Shown here piece after piece: positions 33,583-42,593 of a DNA stretch of 64,000 nucleotides. The stretch is from Flavobacterium sp. HSC-32F16. GTDB lineage: Bacteria; Bacteroidota; Bacteroidia; Flavobacteriales; Flavobacteriaceae. The position numbers and the translations under genes are program-made. The stretch spans positions 160,652-224,651 of the forward strand of contig NZ_JALKAC010000012.1 of NCBI RefSeq assembly GCF_024171645.1, read 5' to 3'. Numbering within the stretch: position 1 is the stretch's first letter; each line of letters begins with the position of its first letter. Under the pieces are notes generated by a model. That model was not told the origin of the DNA, made no database searches, and saw only the letters and a program-made list of their open reading frames with translations.

Positions 33583-35844
33583 ATGAGAATAGTATTTAGC
33601 AGTTTTTTAGCTTTAAACTTGTTTTTTGCCAATCCGGCAATATCACAGCAAAAAAAAGGAAAACAAGCAGATGTAAATTATACACAATATGTCGATCCGC
33701 TTATTGGTTCGGCTGGGCATGGCCACGTATTTGTGGGGGCAAATGTTCCTTTTGGAGCCGTACAGCTGGGACCTGTAAATATTTTTGAAGGCTGGGATTG
33801 GTGCAGCGGATATAATTATGCCAGTAATACTATTTTGGGCTTCACACACACGCATTTAAGCGGAACCGGAATTGGAGATTTAAATGATATTTTGGTGCTT
33901 CCTGTCAGCGGAAAAGTCGGTTTGACCAAAGGAACAAAAGAAGATATGGTAAACGGTTACGGTTCGTATTTCTCTCATAAAAACGAAGTCGTAAAACCAG
34001 GATATTACAGTGTTTTATTAGATAAATATAAAGTTAAAGCAGAATTGACAGCCAGCGAAAGAGTTGGTTTTCATAAATATACTTTTGAGAACATAAACGA
34101 TTCACACATTTTAATTGATCTAGCCGACGGAATTGGATGGGACAGACCTGTAAAAACGTTCGTTAAAAAAATAAGCGAAACCAAAATTGAAGGCTATCGT
34201 TATTCTGCAGGATGGGCAGCAGATCAGCATATTTATTTTGCAATGGAATTCTCTGAACCAATTTCAAATATTGTTTTGTACGACAGTACAGCAGTAGTAA
34301 AAGGTAATCTGGGAGAAGGTTTAAAGATGAAAGCCGTTTTAGACTTTAAAACTTTAAAAAACAAACAAATTTTGGTAAAAGTTGGAATTTCACCTGTAAG
34401 TTCTGAAAATGCCGAAGCCAATATTAAAGAAGAAATTCCAAATTGGGATTTTGATAGAATAGTTGAAAAAGCCTCTTCAAAATGGAATAAAGAGCTCAAT
34501 AAAATTCAGATAAAAGGTGATGAAAAAACAATGAAAGTTTTTTATACGTCATTGTATCATACCATGTTTGCGCCATCAATTTTTAATGATGCCAATGGAG
34601 ATTATCTTGGAACAGATAAAAAAGTTTACGAAAAAGCCAATTTTACCAATTACACTACTTTTTCACTCTGGGATACTTATCGCGGGCTGCATCCATTGTA
34701 TACCATTACGCAGCCAGAAAAAATTAATGATATAGTAAAATCATTTTTAGCGATCTATCAACAGCAAGGCAGATTACCGGTTTGGCATTTAATGGGCAAT
34801 GAAACCAATACCATGAACGGAAATCATTCTATAGCCGTTATTGTCGATGCTTATTTAAAAGGATATCGTGATTATGATGTCAACTTAGCATACGAAGCCA
34901 TTAAAAAAACGGCAATGCAGACGCGTGAGGGAATGGACTATGTTCAAAAACTCGAATATATTCCTGCAGATAAACTATTAGAATCTGTTGGAAACGCTTT
35001 AGAATATGCAATTGATGATTACTGCATCGCTTTGATGGCGAAATCTTTAAACAAAACAGACGATTATAATTATTTCACGAAAAGAGCCAATTTATACAAA
35101 TTGTATTTTGATAAAGAAACCACTTTCATGAGAGGCAAATTGACAGATGGAAAATGGAGAACGCCATTTAATCCGCTTTCATCTGCACATCGTAAGGACG
35201 ATTATGTAGAAGGAAATGCCTGGCAGTACACTTGGTTAGTTCCTCAGGATCCGTATGGTTTGATTGATTTATTTGGAAGTGAAGATAAATTTATAGCTAA
35301 ACTCGATTCTCTGTTTTTAATAACAGATAAAGTCGAAGGTGAAGATGTTTCGCCGGATATCAGCGGTTTAATCGGACAATATGCACAAGGAAACGAACCC
35401 AATCATCATATTCCGTATTTGTATGCTTACGCAGGGCAGCCTTGGAAAACTGCAAAATTAATTCGTGAAATCGACGAAAAATTCTACTCAACAAAACCAG
35501 ACGGATTGTGCGGTAACGAAGATTTAGGTCAAATGTCGGCTTGGTATATTTTATCTTCAATGGGATTTTATTCTGTTAATCCCGCAAACGGAATTTATGT
35601 TTTAGGAAGTCCGTTAGTAAATACAGCTGTTATTCATCATAAAAAAGGAGTTTCATTTACAGTAAACGCCGTTAATAACAGCGCTGTAAATATGTATATT
35701 CAAAAAGCAGAATATAACGGAAAACCATATACAAAATCTTATATAACACATGAAATGATTGTGGAAGGCGGTGAATTAAAATTATATATGGGAAGCAAAC
35801 CTTCCTTGACATTTGGAGTAAAGAAGGAAAACAGGCCTAATTGA
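33583..35844 (+). CDS. GH92 alpha-mannosidase, probably alpha-1,2
   Basis: A 753-residue secreted (signal peptide ending NPAISQ) calcium-dependent exo-alpha-mannosidase of family GH92. The family start YVDPLIGSAGHGHVFVGANVPFGAVQLGP and THTHLSGTG are intact. The acid Glu lies in YVEGNAWQY and the catalytic Asp in CGNEDLGQMSAWY. GNEPNHH (about 603-609) matches the His/Glu pair that contacts the leaving mannose in alpha-1,2-specific members, and WHLMGNETNTMNG is also typical of them. I therefore predict alpha-1,2 specificity, from memory of characterised Bacteroides enzymes. It acts in the periplasm or on the surface, upstream of a second GH92. Confidence 0.9.
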   Translation: MRIVFSSFLALNLFFANPAISQQKKGKQADVNYTQYVDPLIGSAGHGHVFVGANVPFGAVQLGPVNIFEGWDWCSGYNYASNTILGFTHTHLSGTGIGDLNDILVLPVSGKVGLTKGTKEDMVNGYGSYFSHKNEVVKPGYYSVLLDKYKVKAELTASERVGFHKYTFENINDSHILIDLADGIGWDRPVKTFVKKISETKIEGYRYSAGWAADQHIYFAMEFSEPISNIVLYDSTAVVKGNLGEGLKMKAVLDFKTLKNKQILVKVGISPVSSENAEANIKEEIPNWDFDRIVEKASSKWNKELNKIQIKGDEKTMKVFYTSLYHTMFAPSIFNDANGDYLGTDKKVYEKANFTNYTTFSLWDTYRGLHPLYTITQPEKINDIVKSFLAIYQQQGRLPVWHLMGNETNTMNGNHSIAVIVDAYLKGYRDYDVNLAYEAIKKTAMQTREGMDYVQKLEYIPADKLLESVGNALEYAIDDYCIALMAKSLNKTDDYNYFTKRANLYKLYFDKETTFMRGKLTDGKWRTPFNPLSSAHRKDDYVEGNAWQYTWLVPQDPYGLIDLFGSEDKFIAKLDSLFLITDKVEGEDVSPDISGLIGQYAQGNEPNHHIPYLYAYAGQPWKTAKLIREIDEKFYSTKPDGLCGNEDLGQMSAWYILSSMGFYSVNPANGIYVLGSPLVNTAVIHHKKGVSFTVNAVNNSAVNMYIQKAEYNGKPYTKSYITHEMIVEGGELKLYMGSKPSLTFGVKKENRPN

Positions 35845-35878
35845 TTTTAGATTTAAGAGTGTAGATTTTAGATTTAAG
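35843..35878 (+). repeat. Direct repeat of 16 bp
   Basis: GATTTTAGATTTAAGA occurs at 35843-35858 and 35863-35878, at the stop of the first GH92 gene. Similar ATTTTAGATT tracts occur near 46680. Confidence 0.5.
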
Positions 35879-35897
35879 AACTAAGACCATTCAGTTT

Positions 35898-35924
35898 CCT
35901 GCAAGGTTTTTAAAACCTTGTAGG
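35898..35924. repeat. Intergenic palindrome between GH92 genes
   Basis: CCTGCAAGGTTTT pairs with AAAACCTTGTAGG (one G-T pair); a hairpin without a T tract, probably a dispersed repeat. Confidence 0.5.
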
Positions 35925-35987
35925 TATAAAATTAAAGTTTAGTTTAAAACCTATAGCGTATAGCCTAAAGCAAAAAAAGCAAAAACT

Positions 35988-38267
35988 ATGAAAATAAAAA
36001 GTTTATTTTTTTTTGGATTAATACAGTATTGCATTTCTGTAAATGCACAAATTAAAGAACCCGTAGAATATGTAAATCCGTTAATGGGAACGCAGTCGCT
36101 GCACAATCTTTCAAACGGAAATACGTATCCTGCCATTTGCAGACCTTGGGGAATGAATTTCTGGACACCGCAAACGGGAAAAATGGGCGATGGCTGGGCA
36201 TATACCTACACCGCAGAGAAAATCAGGGGATTTAAGCAAACGCATCAGCCATCGCCTTGGATGAATGATTACGGTCAGTTTTCGATTATGCCGGTTACAG
36301 GTAAATTGGCTTTCGCCGAAGAAGAAAGAGCAAGCTGGTTCAGTCATAAAGCAGAAGTTTCTAAACCGTATTATTACAGCGTTTATCTTGCTGATTATGA
36401 TGTAACAACCGAAATTACGACAACTGAAAGAGCAGCACACTTTCAAATTACATTTCCAGAAAACGAGCAATCATCAATTGTAATCGATGCATTCGACAAA
36501 GGTTCATACATCAAAATAATTCCCTCCGAAAATAAAATTATAGGTTACACTACCCGTAACAGCGGCGGTGTTCCGGATAATTTCAAAAACTATTTTGTAC
36601 TGCATTTTGATAAGCCATTTACGGCTAATTCTACATTTAATGATAAAACTTTAGAGAAAGATAAATTAGAATTAACCGCCAGTCATGCTGGTGCTGTTGT
36701 AGGTTTTAAAACTAAAAAAGGAGAAAAGGTAAATATAAAAATTGCATCCTCTTTTATCAGTTTTGAACAAGCTGAACTAAACTTAAAAAAGGAGTTAGGA
36801 ACTGCCTCTTTTGAAGAAACTGTAAAGCAATCTAAAAATGAATGGAATAAAGTTTTAGGAAAAATAAAAGTAGAAGATAATAATGAAGATAAATTAAAGA
36901 CTTTTTATTCTTGTTTATACCGCACCGTTTGTTTTCCGCAAAAACAATATGAAATAGATCAAGATGGAAAAATTGTGCATTACAGCCCATATAACGGAAA
37001 AGTTTTATCGGGATATATGTATGCAGGAACAGGATTTTGGGATACATTCCGTGCCTTATATCCTTTATTGAATCTGGTATATCCTTCAATAAATAAAGAA
37101 ATGCAGGAAGGTTTAATAAATGATTACAAAGAAGGCGGATTTTTACCGGAATGGTCAAGTCCTGGCTTTAGAAATGTAATGGTTGGAAATAATTCTGCTT
37201 CTGTAGTTTCCGATGCTTATATCAAAGGATTGCGAGGTTACGATATCAATATTTTATACGAAGCTTTACAGCATGGAGCCAATAATGAAGGACCAATGGA
37301 TGCTGTTGGACGTAAGGGAGTGCAGTATTATAATACTTTAGGATATGTTCCTTATGATGTTAAGATAAACGAAAACGCAGCCAGAACACTGGAATATGCT
37401 TATGATGATTTTGCAATCTGGAAATTAGCGAAGGCATTAAATCGTCCGAAAAAAGAAATTAATGTGCTTGAAAAGCGAATGATGAATTACAAAAATCTTT
37501 TTAATCCTTCTATAGGATTAATGAGCGGACGTAATAAAGACGGAAGTTTTCCGCCAAATTTCAATCCTTTTAAATGGGGAGATGCTTTTACGGAAGGCAA
37601 CAGCTGGCACTACAGCTGGAGCGTATTTCACGATGTAAAAGGTTTAATTGATTTGATGGGCGGTGAGAAAAAATTCACGACAAAATTAGATGCTGTATTT
37701 ACTACACCCCCAATTTTTGATGATAGTTATTACGGTTCAGTTATTCATGAAATTCGTGAAATGCAAATCATGAATATGGGACAGTATGCTCATGGAAATC
37801 AGCCTATTCAGCACATGATTTATTTGTACAATTATGCAGGAGAACCCTGGAAAACACAATATTGGTCAAGAGAAGTAATGAATCGTTTATACAAACCAAC
37901 TCCAGACGGATATTGTGGTGATGAAGATAATGGACAGACTTCTGCATGGTATATTTTCTCAGCAATGGGATTTTATCCGGTTTGCCCCGCAACAGATCAA
38001 TATATTCTGGGAGCACCATTATTTAAGAAAACAACTTTAGAATTTGAAAATGGAAAACAGCTTATCATTAATGCTCCTGATAATTCTGATATCAACAAAT
38101 ATGTAAATAAATTAAAATGGAATAATTCAGTTTACACTAAAAACTATCTTGATCATTTTGATTTGTTAAAAGGGGGAGAATTAGATTTTGATATGACAAA
38201 TTCTCCAAATTTTAAAAAAGGTATAACAAAAGAAGATTATCCCTATTCTTATTCAACTTCAAAATAA
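35988..38267 (+). CDS. GH92 alpha-mannosidase, specificity other than alpha-1,2
   Basis: A 759-residue GH92 exo-alpha-mannosidase with signal peptide (FFGLIQYCISVNAQ). YVNPLMGTQSLHNLSNGNTYPAICRPWGMNFWTPQ is the divergent N-terminal signature of a GH92 subgroup. Acid Glu in FTEGNSWHY and Asp in CGDEDNGQTSAWY are kept. The leaving-group site reads GNQPIQH where the neighbouring enzyme has GNEPNHH, and EWSSPGFRNVMVGNNS replaces the HLMGNET segment, so it should not prefer alpha-1,2 linkages; alpha-1,3 or alpha-1,4 is likely (inference). Its stop is 6 bp before the GH125 gene, so these are co-transcribed. Confidence 0.9.
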   Translation: MKIKSLFFFGLIQYCISVNAQIKEPVEYVNPLMGTQSLHNLSNGNTYPAICRPWGMNFWTPQTGKMGDGWAYTYTAEKIRGFKQTHQPSPWMNDYGQFSIMPVTGKLAFAEEERASWFSHKAEVSKPYYYSVYLADYDVTTEITTTERAAHFQITFPENEQSSIVIDAFDKGSYIKIIPSENKIIGYTTRNSGGVPDNFKNYFVLHFDKPFTANSTFNDKTLEKDKLELTASHAGAVVGFKTKKGEKVNIKIASSFISFEQAELNLKKELGTASFEETVKQSKNEWNKVLGKIKVEDNNEDKLKTFYSCLYRTVCFPQKQYEIDQDGKIVHYSPYNGKVLSGYMYAGTGFWDTFRALYPLLNLVYPSINKEMQEGLINDYKEGGFLPEWSSPGFRNVMVGNNSASVVSDAYIKGLRGYDINILYEALQHGANNEGPMDAVGRKGVQYYNTLGYVPYDVKINENAARTLEYAYDDFAIWKLAKALNRPKKEINVLEKRMMNYKNLFNPSIGLMSGRNKDGSFPPNFNPFKWGDAFTEGNSWHYSWSVFHDVKGLIDLMGGEKKFTTKLDAVFTTPPIFDDSYYGSVIHEIREMQIMNMGQYAHGNQPIQHMIYLYNYAGEPWKTQYWSREVMNRLYKPTPDGYCGDEDNGQTSAWYIFSAMGFYPVCPATDQYILGAPLFKKTTLEFENGKQLIINAPDNSDINKYVNKLKWNNSVYTKNYLDHFDLLKGGELDFDMTNSPNFKKGITKEDYPYSYSTSK

Positions 38268-38273
38268 AAATAT

Positions 38274-39737
38274 ATGCAGTCACGTAGAAAATTCATAAAA
38301 AATACAGGAATCTTTTCCGCAGGATTATTAGCAATGCAAACCGATGTTTTTGGATTTAATTCAGATGTTTTTCAGTTTCCTTTAAAAGATTTTGTAACCA
38401 AAAGACCGCCGTTAGCCGAAAGAAAATTTACAAGTAAAGCAGTCGAAGCCGCTATTGTAAAAATAAAAAAGCAAATAGCAAATCCTGAATTGGCTTGGAT
38501 ATTTGAAAACTGTTTTCCTAATACTTTGGATACAACTGTTGATTTTGAAATTATTGACGGAAAACCAGATACATATGTAATTACGGGAGATATTGATGCA
38601 ATGTGGCTGAGAGATAGTACAGCGCAGATTTGGCCTTATATTCCATTTGTAAAAGAAGATCCTAAATTGGCGGAATTGGTAAAAGGGGTAATCAATCGTC
38701 AGGCAAAATGTATTTTACTTGATCCTTATGCAAATGCTTTTTATAAAGATTTTACCAAAGAAAGCGAATGGAAACATGACCTGACTAAAATGCAGCCCGG
38801 AATTCACGAAAGAAAATGGGAAATTGACAGTTTATGTTACCCTGTTCGATTGGCTCACGGATATTGGAAAGAAACAGGTGACATTAGTTTATTCGATGCA
38901 AAATGGAAAGAAGCTATGCTTTTGATTTTGCAGACTTTCAAAGAACAGCAAAGATTAGACGGCAAAGGAGGACCGTATAGTTTCCAGCGTCAAACGGCTT
39001 GGGCAACAGACGGAGTTCCGTTAGGCGGTTACGGTTATCCCGTAAAACCTTGCGGCTTAATTGTTTCTACTTTTAGACCAAGTGACGATTCTACTTTGTT
39101 TGGTTATCTAATTCCGAGTAATATGTTTGCAATTGAAATATTAGGTTATTTGATTGAAATTTTCTCTTTGCCAGCTTTAAAAGATACTCATTTAGTATCA
39201 AAAGCAGCAGAACTTAGAGATCAGGTTCAAAAAGGTTTAAACGAACATGGAATAATAGAGCACCCAAAATTCGGAAAAATTATAGCTTTTGAAGTAAACG
39301 GTTATGGCAGTTTCCATATGATGGATGATGCGAATGTTCCGTCATTATTATCATTGCCTTATTTAGGCGCTATTGCTCCAAACGATCCTTTATATCTCAA
39401 TACCCGTAAAGTGGTGCTTTCAGAAAACAATCCATTTTTCTATAAAGGAAAAGCCGGAGAAGGTATTGGAGGTCCGCACACAGGAGTCGATACGATCTGG
39501 CCTATGAGTATTGTTTTAAGAGCCATTACAAGTGTTGATGAAAAAGAAATTAAAGGTTGCATCAGCAATTTAATTAAAACAAATGCCGATACAGGATTTA
39601 TGCACGAATCATTTCATAAAGATGATGTAAACAAATTTACCCGTAAATGGTTTGCATGGGCCAATACATTATTTGGAGAAATGATTGTACATACGAGTAT
39701 TCATTATCCTCAAATTTTAAAAGATAAAAATATCTAG
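38274..39737 (+). CDS. GH125 exo-alpha-1,6-mannosidase with Tat-like leader
   Basis: A 487-residue family GH125 enzyme, known from Clostridium and Bacteroides members as a metal-independent exo-alpha-1,6-mannosidase. The signature DIDAMWLRDSTAQIWPYI, the WEIDSLCYPVRLAHGYWKETGD block, FRPSDDSTLFGYLIPSNMFA and GGPHTGVDTIWPMSI are intact. The N-terminus MQSRRKFIKNTGIFSAG has a twin-arginine motif followed by a moderate hydrophobic stretch, suggesting export folded by the Tat system. Six base pairs separate it from the upstream GH92 and 23 from the ROK gene. It would remove alpha-1,6 branches left by the GH92 enzymes. Confidence 0.92.
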   Translation: MQSRRKFIKNTGIFSAGLLAMQTDVFGFNSDVFQFPLKDFVTKRPPLAERKFTSKAVEAAIVKIKKQIANPELAWIFENCFPNTLDTTVDFEIIDGKPDTYVITGDIDAMWLRDSTAQIWPYIPFVKEDPKLAELVKGVINRQAKCILLDPYANAFYKDFTKESEWKHDLTKMQPGIHERKWEIDSLCYPVRLAHGYWKETGDISLFDAKWKEAMLLILQTFKEQQRLDGKGGPYSFQRQTAWATDGVPLGGYGYPVKPCGLIVSTFRPSDDSTLFGYLIPSNMFAIEILGYLIEIFSLPALKDTHLVSKAAELRDQVQKGLNEHGIIEHPKFGKIIAFEVNGYGSFHMMDDANVPSLLSLPYLGAIAPNDPLYLNTRKVVLSENNPFFYKGKAGEGIGGPHTGVDTIWPMSIVLRAITSVDEKEIKGCISNLIKTNADTGFMHESFHKDDVNKFTRKWFAWANTLFGEMIVHTSIHYPQILKDKNI

Positions 39738-39760
39738 TAGTAAAACCAAAACAAGCAAAA

Positions 39761-40660
39761 ATGAATACATCTTACGCCATTGGGCTAGATATAGGCGGAA
39801 CACATATTACAGCAGGAGTTATCAATAAAACTGAAATGAAAGTTATTGATTCTTCGATATATAAAGAATCGTTCAATTCTAATTTACCCGTAAATGAGGT
39901 AATTGATATTTGGAAAAATGTGATCAATACTGCAATTGAAAATTCAAAAGCTGAAAACATTATCGGAATAGCAGTTTGTATGCCAGGACCTTTTGATTAT
40001 GAAAAAGGAATCTGCTGGATTAAAGATCAATCGAAATACGAACATTTTTACGGATTAAATGTTAGAGAATTACTTTTAGAAAGTCTGAATTTTTCACATG
40101 ATTTTCCTGTTCTTTTTGAAAATGATGCGGTTTGTTTTGGAAAAGGAGAAGTTTTTAAACAGCAGGAAAACCTATCTAAAAAAGTAATGGCCGTTACTTT
40201 AGGAACCGGATTAGGTGCTTGTTTTATTGATAAAGGCGTATCCATAAGCACAGGTAATTCTGTCCCTGCAGATGGTGAAATATACAATCTCCTTTATAAA
40301 GAAGGTATTGCAGAAGATTATGTTTCAGCTCGGGGTCTTTTATCTAATTATAAATCTTTACAGAATATGGATCTCAATAATGGTTTGGAACTTTATAATT
40401 TAGCCATTAACGAAAATCAATCAGCGATAAAAGCCTTTGAAACACTTGGAGAAGATTTAGCTGAAGTTATTATTCCGTGGATAAAGGATTTTTCCGCAGA
40501 TCATATTATTATTGGAGGAAAAATAGCCAATGCAAGCGACTTGTTTCTGCCTTCATTCAATAAAAAAATAAAAGAATCAAATTTAGAAATAATGGTTTCT
40601 GTTTCTATTGATAATGAAATTGCCGCCTTATTAGGAGCAGTAAGTTTCCTTTGTGATTAA
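39761..40660 (+). CDS. ROK-family sugar kinase (putative mannokinase)
   Basis: A 299-residue ROK-family protein without a DNA-binding domain, so a kinase rather than a repressor. The ATP-binding IGLDIGGTHITAGVI, the catalytic FENDAVCFGKGE (Asp in END) and the LGTGLGACFID motif are present. The zinc-binding Cys cluster and the preceding His, normal in ROK kinases, are absent: SVPADGEIYNLLYKEGIAEDYVS passes straight through. A bacterial group with this loss exists, but the motif absence should be noted. Last gene of the locus; its position suggests cytoplasmic phosphorylation of released mannose, though glucose or another sugar is possible. Confidence 0.8.
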   Translation: MNTSYAIGLDIGGTHITAGVINKTEMKVIDSSIYKESFNSNLPVNEVIDIWKNVINTAIENSKAENIIGIAVCMPGPFDYEKGICWIKDQSKYEHFYGLNVRELLLESLNFSHDFPVLFENDAVCFGKGEVFKQQENLSKKVMAVTLGTGLGACFIDKGVSISTGNSVPADGEIYNLLYKEGIAEDYVSARGLLSNYKSLQNMDLNNGLELYNLAINENQSAIKAFETLGEDLAEVIIPWIKDFSADHIIIGGKIANASDLFLPSFNKKIKESNLEIMVSVSIDNEIAALLGAVSFLCD

Positions 40661-40663
40661 GTT

Positions 40664-40706
40664 AAAACAAAAACGGATGAGTAAATTACTCATCCGTTTT
40701 TGTCTT
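40664..40706. terminator. Bidirectional terminator ending the mannose locus
   Basis: A perfect 18-bp stem (40667-40684 with 40686-40703) bounded by A and T runs, between the convergent ROK and DsbA-like genes. Confidence 0.85.
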
Positions 40707-40718
40707 TAATTAAAAATC

Positions 40719-41348
40719 TTATTTTAAACCTTCTTTTATGGTCTGAACAAAAGCTTCAACTGGCTGAGCTCCTGAAACGGCATATTTTCGATCAAAAACG
40801 AAAAAAGGAACTCCTTGAACACCAATTTCCTGAGCTTCGTTAATATCGTGTTCCACTTCTTTTAGATATAAAGTTTCGCTGTTTAATACTTCTAAAACAT
40901 CCTTATTATCTAATCCGGCTTTTTCCGCCAATTCTATTAAAGTTGGTCCGTCGTTTAAATCCCTTCCTTCTGTAAAATAAGCTTTAAAGAAGATTTCTTC
41001 TATTTCATCGCCTAATTTTTTTGTTTTTGCCAATTGAATAATTCTATGAGCTTCTAAAGAATTTGAAATAACTGCTTTATCAAAATTATAATCCAAACCA
41101 ACGCTTTTAGCGCGTTCTGCGACACCTTTATGCATTTCTTTTGATTGTTCAACAGACATCCCTTTTCGCTCCGCTAAATACGTATAAACGTCTTTTTCTG
41201 GTTGTGCCGTAATAGTGGGATCAAGCTGAAAGCTTTTCCACTCAATTTCAAATTCATTGTTAGGAAACTGTTCTAAAGCCGTTTCCAACTGTCTTTTTCC
41301 GATATAACAAAACGGACACATGATGTCCGACCAAATTTCTATTTTCAT
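40719..41348 (-). CDS. DsbA-family oxidoreductase, FrnE-like
   Basis: A 209-residue thioredoxin-fold protein of the DsbA superfamily. The active site is CPFC near the start (MKIEIWSDIMCPFCYIGKRQLE), and the cis-Pro loop is GVQGVPFFVFDRKYAVSGAQP, both typical of FrnE/2-hydroxychromene-isomerase-like proteins. There is no signal peptide, so it is cytoplasmic. Related proteins have disulphide-isomerase activity and confer oxidative-stress tolerance. Its transcript ends at the shared terminator with the mannose locus; otherwise a single gene. Confidence 0.88.
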   Translation of the reverse strand: MKIEIWSDIMCPFCYIGKRQLETALEQFPNNEFEIEWKSFQLDPTITAQPEKDVYTYLAERKGMSVEQSKEMHKGVAERAKSVGLDYNFDKAVISNSLEAHRIIQLAKTKKLGDEIEEIFFKAYFTEGRDLNDGPTLIELAEKAGLDNKDVLEVLNSETLYLKEVEHDINEAQEIGVQGVPFFVFDRKYAVSGAQPVEAFVQTIKEGLK

Positions 41349-41547
41349 AATTACAAAGTTAAAAAAAATGTTTCAGGTTTGAAATTTTAGGCTTCATGTT
41401 CTTTACACCTTAATCAAAGCTTTTGAATATCAAAAAATATTCATTTCAAAATTGAAAAAAAACTTTTTGTATATAAAAATCAAGTATTTTTATTACAAAA
41501 AGTCGATAAAAACTAATCTATTGATTTATATAATTATAAAGCTTGTT

Positions 41548-42204
41548 ATGAAGAAAAACATTTTCTATTTTTTGCTGATTTTATTTTCAATGCATTTAAA
41601 TGCTCAAGTTAGGGCTTCTATTGATTTAGGGCTTTATCGTCATACAGATTTTAAAGAGTCTGGTTATATTCAAGGCGGATTGGGTTTAGAGGTTAAAGCT
41701 TATAAATTTTTAAAACCTGAGGTTGCAGTAAGTTATTACTACGGCAGTCTGGAGGACCACAACAAATTAGACGCATTGGGAAATACTACAAGTGCAGCGA
41801 AAGTGAATGGATCAGCTTTAAATTTTGGGTTTACACCTAAAATATGTCTTTCATGTGGTGAGTATGGCGCTGGAGATGCTCTTCTTCAAATCTTGCCTAT
41901 TTATAATATATCAAGAATTGAAGCGCAGCAAAATTACACAACAATCAATCAGAACAATCCGTCTCAATCAAAAACAGAAAAGGATATTGTTACAGAATGG
42001 CAGCAATCTTTAGGTATTGGAATTGGGGTTGATATTATTCTTTCGGATAAAAATTATGATTCATTGGCTGTAAATCTATATTATACAGGTGTAAACATGG
42101 GAAAAGCTTTAGGTGAAGTAGAAAGTACCGAAACGAGATACGACAGCAGAACTTTAGGTTTTGGATTGAACTATTATTTCGGGTTTAAGAAGAAGATTGA
42201 TTAA
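41548..42204 (+). CDS. Outer-membrane beta-barrel protein
   Basis: A protein of about 218 residues, started at the ATG at 41548 to give the signal peptide MKKNIFYFLLILFSMHLNAQ; the longer open frame upstream is Lys/Tyr/Ile-rich and improbable. Mature strands alternate polar and apolar residues (ASIDLGLYRHTDF, GLGLEVKAYKFLKPEVAVSYYYGS, LAVNLYYTGVNMG) and the last strand ends in aromatic residues (TLGFGLNYYFGF), as in small outer-membrane barrels. It contains two Cys (CLSCG). No defined family. Single gene. Confidence 0.7.
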   Translation: MKKNIFYFLLILFSMHLNAQVRASIDLGLYRHTDFKESGYIQGGLGLEVKAYKFLKPEVAVSYYYGSLEDHNKLDALGNTTSAAKVNGSALNFGFTPKICLSCGEYGAGDALLQILPIYNISRIEAQQNYTTINQNNPSQSKTEKDIVTEWQQSLGIGIGVDIILSDKNYDSLAVNLYYTGVNMGKALGEVESTETRYDSRTLGFGLNYYFGFKKKID

Positions 42205-42218
42205 AAGACTGGTAAATT

Positions 42219-42439
42219 GTTTCAGGTTGAAATGTGATTAAACTTTGTGCTGATTTTTAAACGCAAAGTACGCTAAGATTTTTTGAGATAGTTTGCATTT
42301 ACAATGCGCTAAGTTCGCAAAGCTTTGTGTGGATATAGCTTTGCGAACTTAGCGGTTTTATTAAAACCCTGCTCATAAATAAAACTTAGTGTGCTTTGCG
42401 TTAAAAAATTAAAGGACATGAAATTTTAAACCTGAAACA
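42219..42439. repeat. Composite nested palindromic repeat
   Basis: Three nested inverted repeats: GTTTCAGGTT (42219-42228)/AACCTGAAAC (42430-42439); ACGCAAAGTACGCTAAG (about 42261-42277)/CTTAGTGTGCTTTGCGT (42385-42401); and a perfect 18-bp pair CGCTAAGTTCGCAAAGCT (42307-42324)/AGCTTTGCGAACTTAGCG (42337-42354). The outer arm recurs at 46251-46371 and the inner motif at 17594-17703. Confidence 0.8.
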
Positions 42440-42461
42440 AAAAAACGTATTAAAATAAAAA

Positions 42462-42490
42462 ACCGCAACTCTTTTAAAGAATTGCGGTTT
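42462..42490 (-). terminator. Terminator of dnaN
   Basis: A 13-bp stem (42462-42474 with 42478-42490), with one pair that is a G-U wobble only in minus-strand RNA, followed by a U tract in that direction. Confidence 0.8.
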
Positions 42491-42593
42491 CTAGGTATAA
42501 AAAATGGTTGGTTAATAGCGATATTTTTTTTACAATGATATGTCTTTAATTCCAAATTAAAAAAAATCCCTGTAACAAAAAGAAGTTTTGATG

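Noticed and set aside
42205..42593. Riboswitch or small RNA upstream of dnaN
   Set aside because: The region is downstream of dnaN and its structure is explained by the nested repeat and a terminator.
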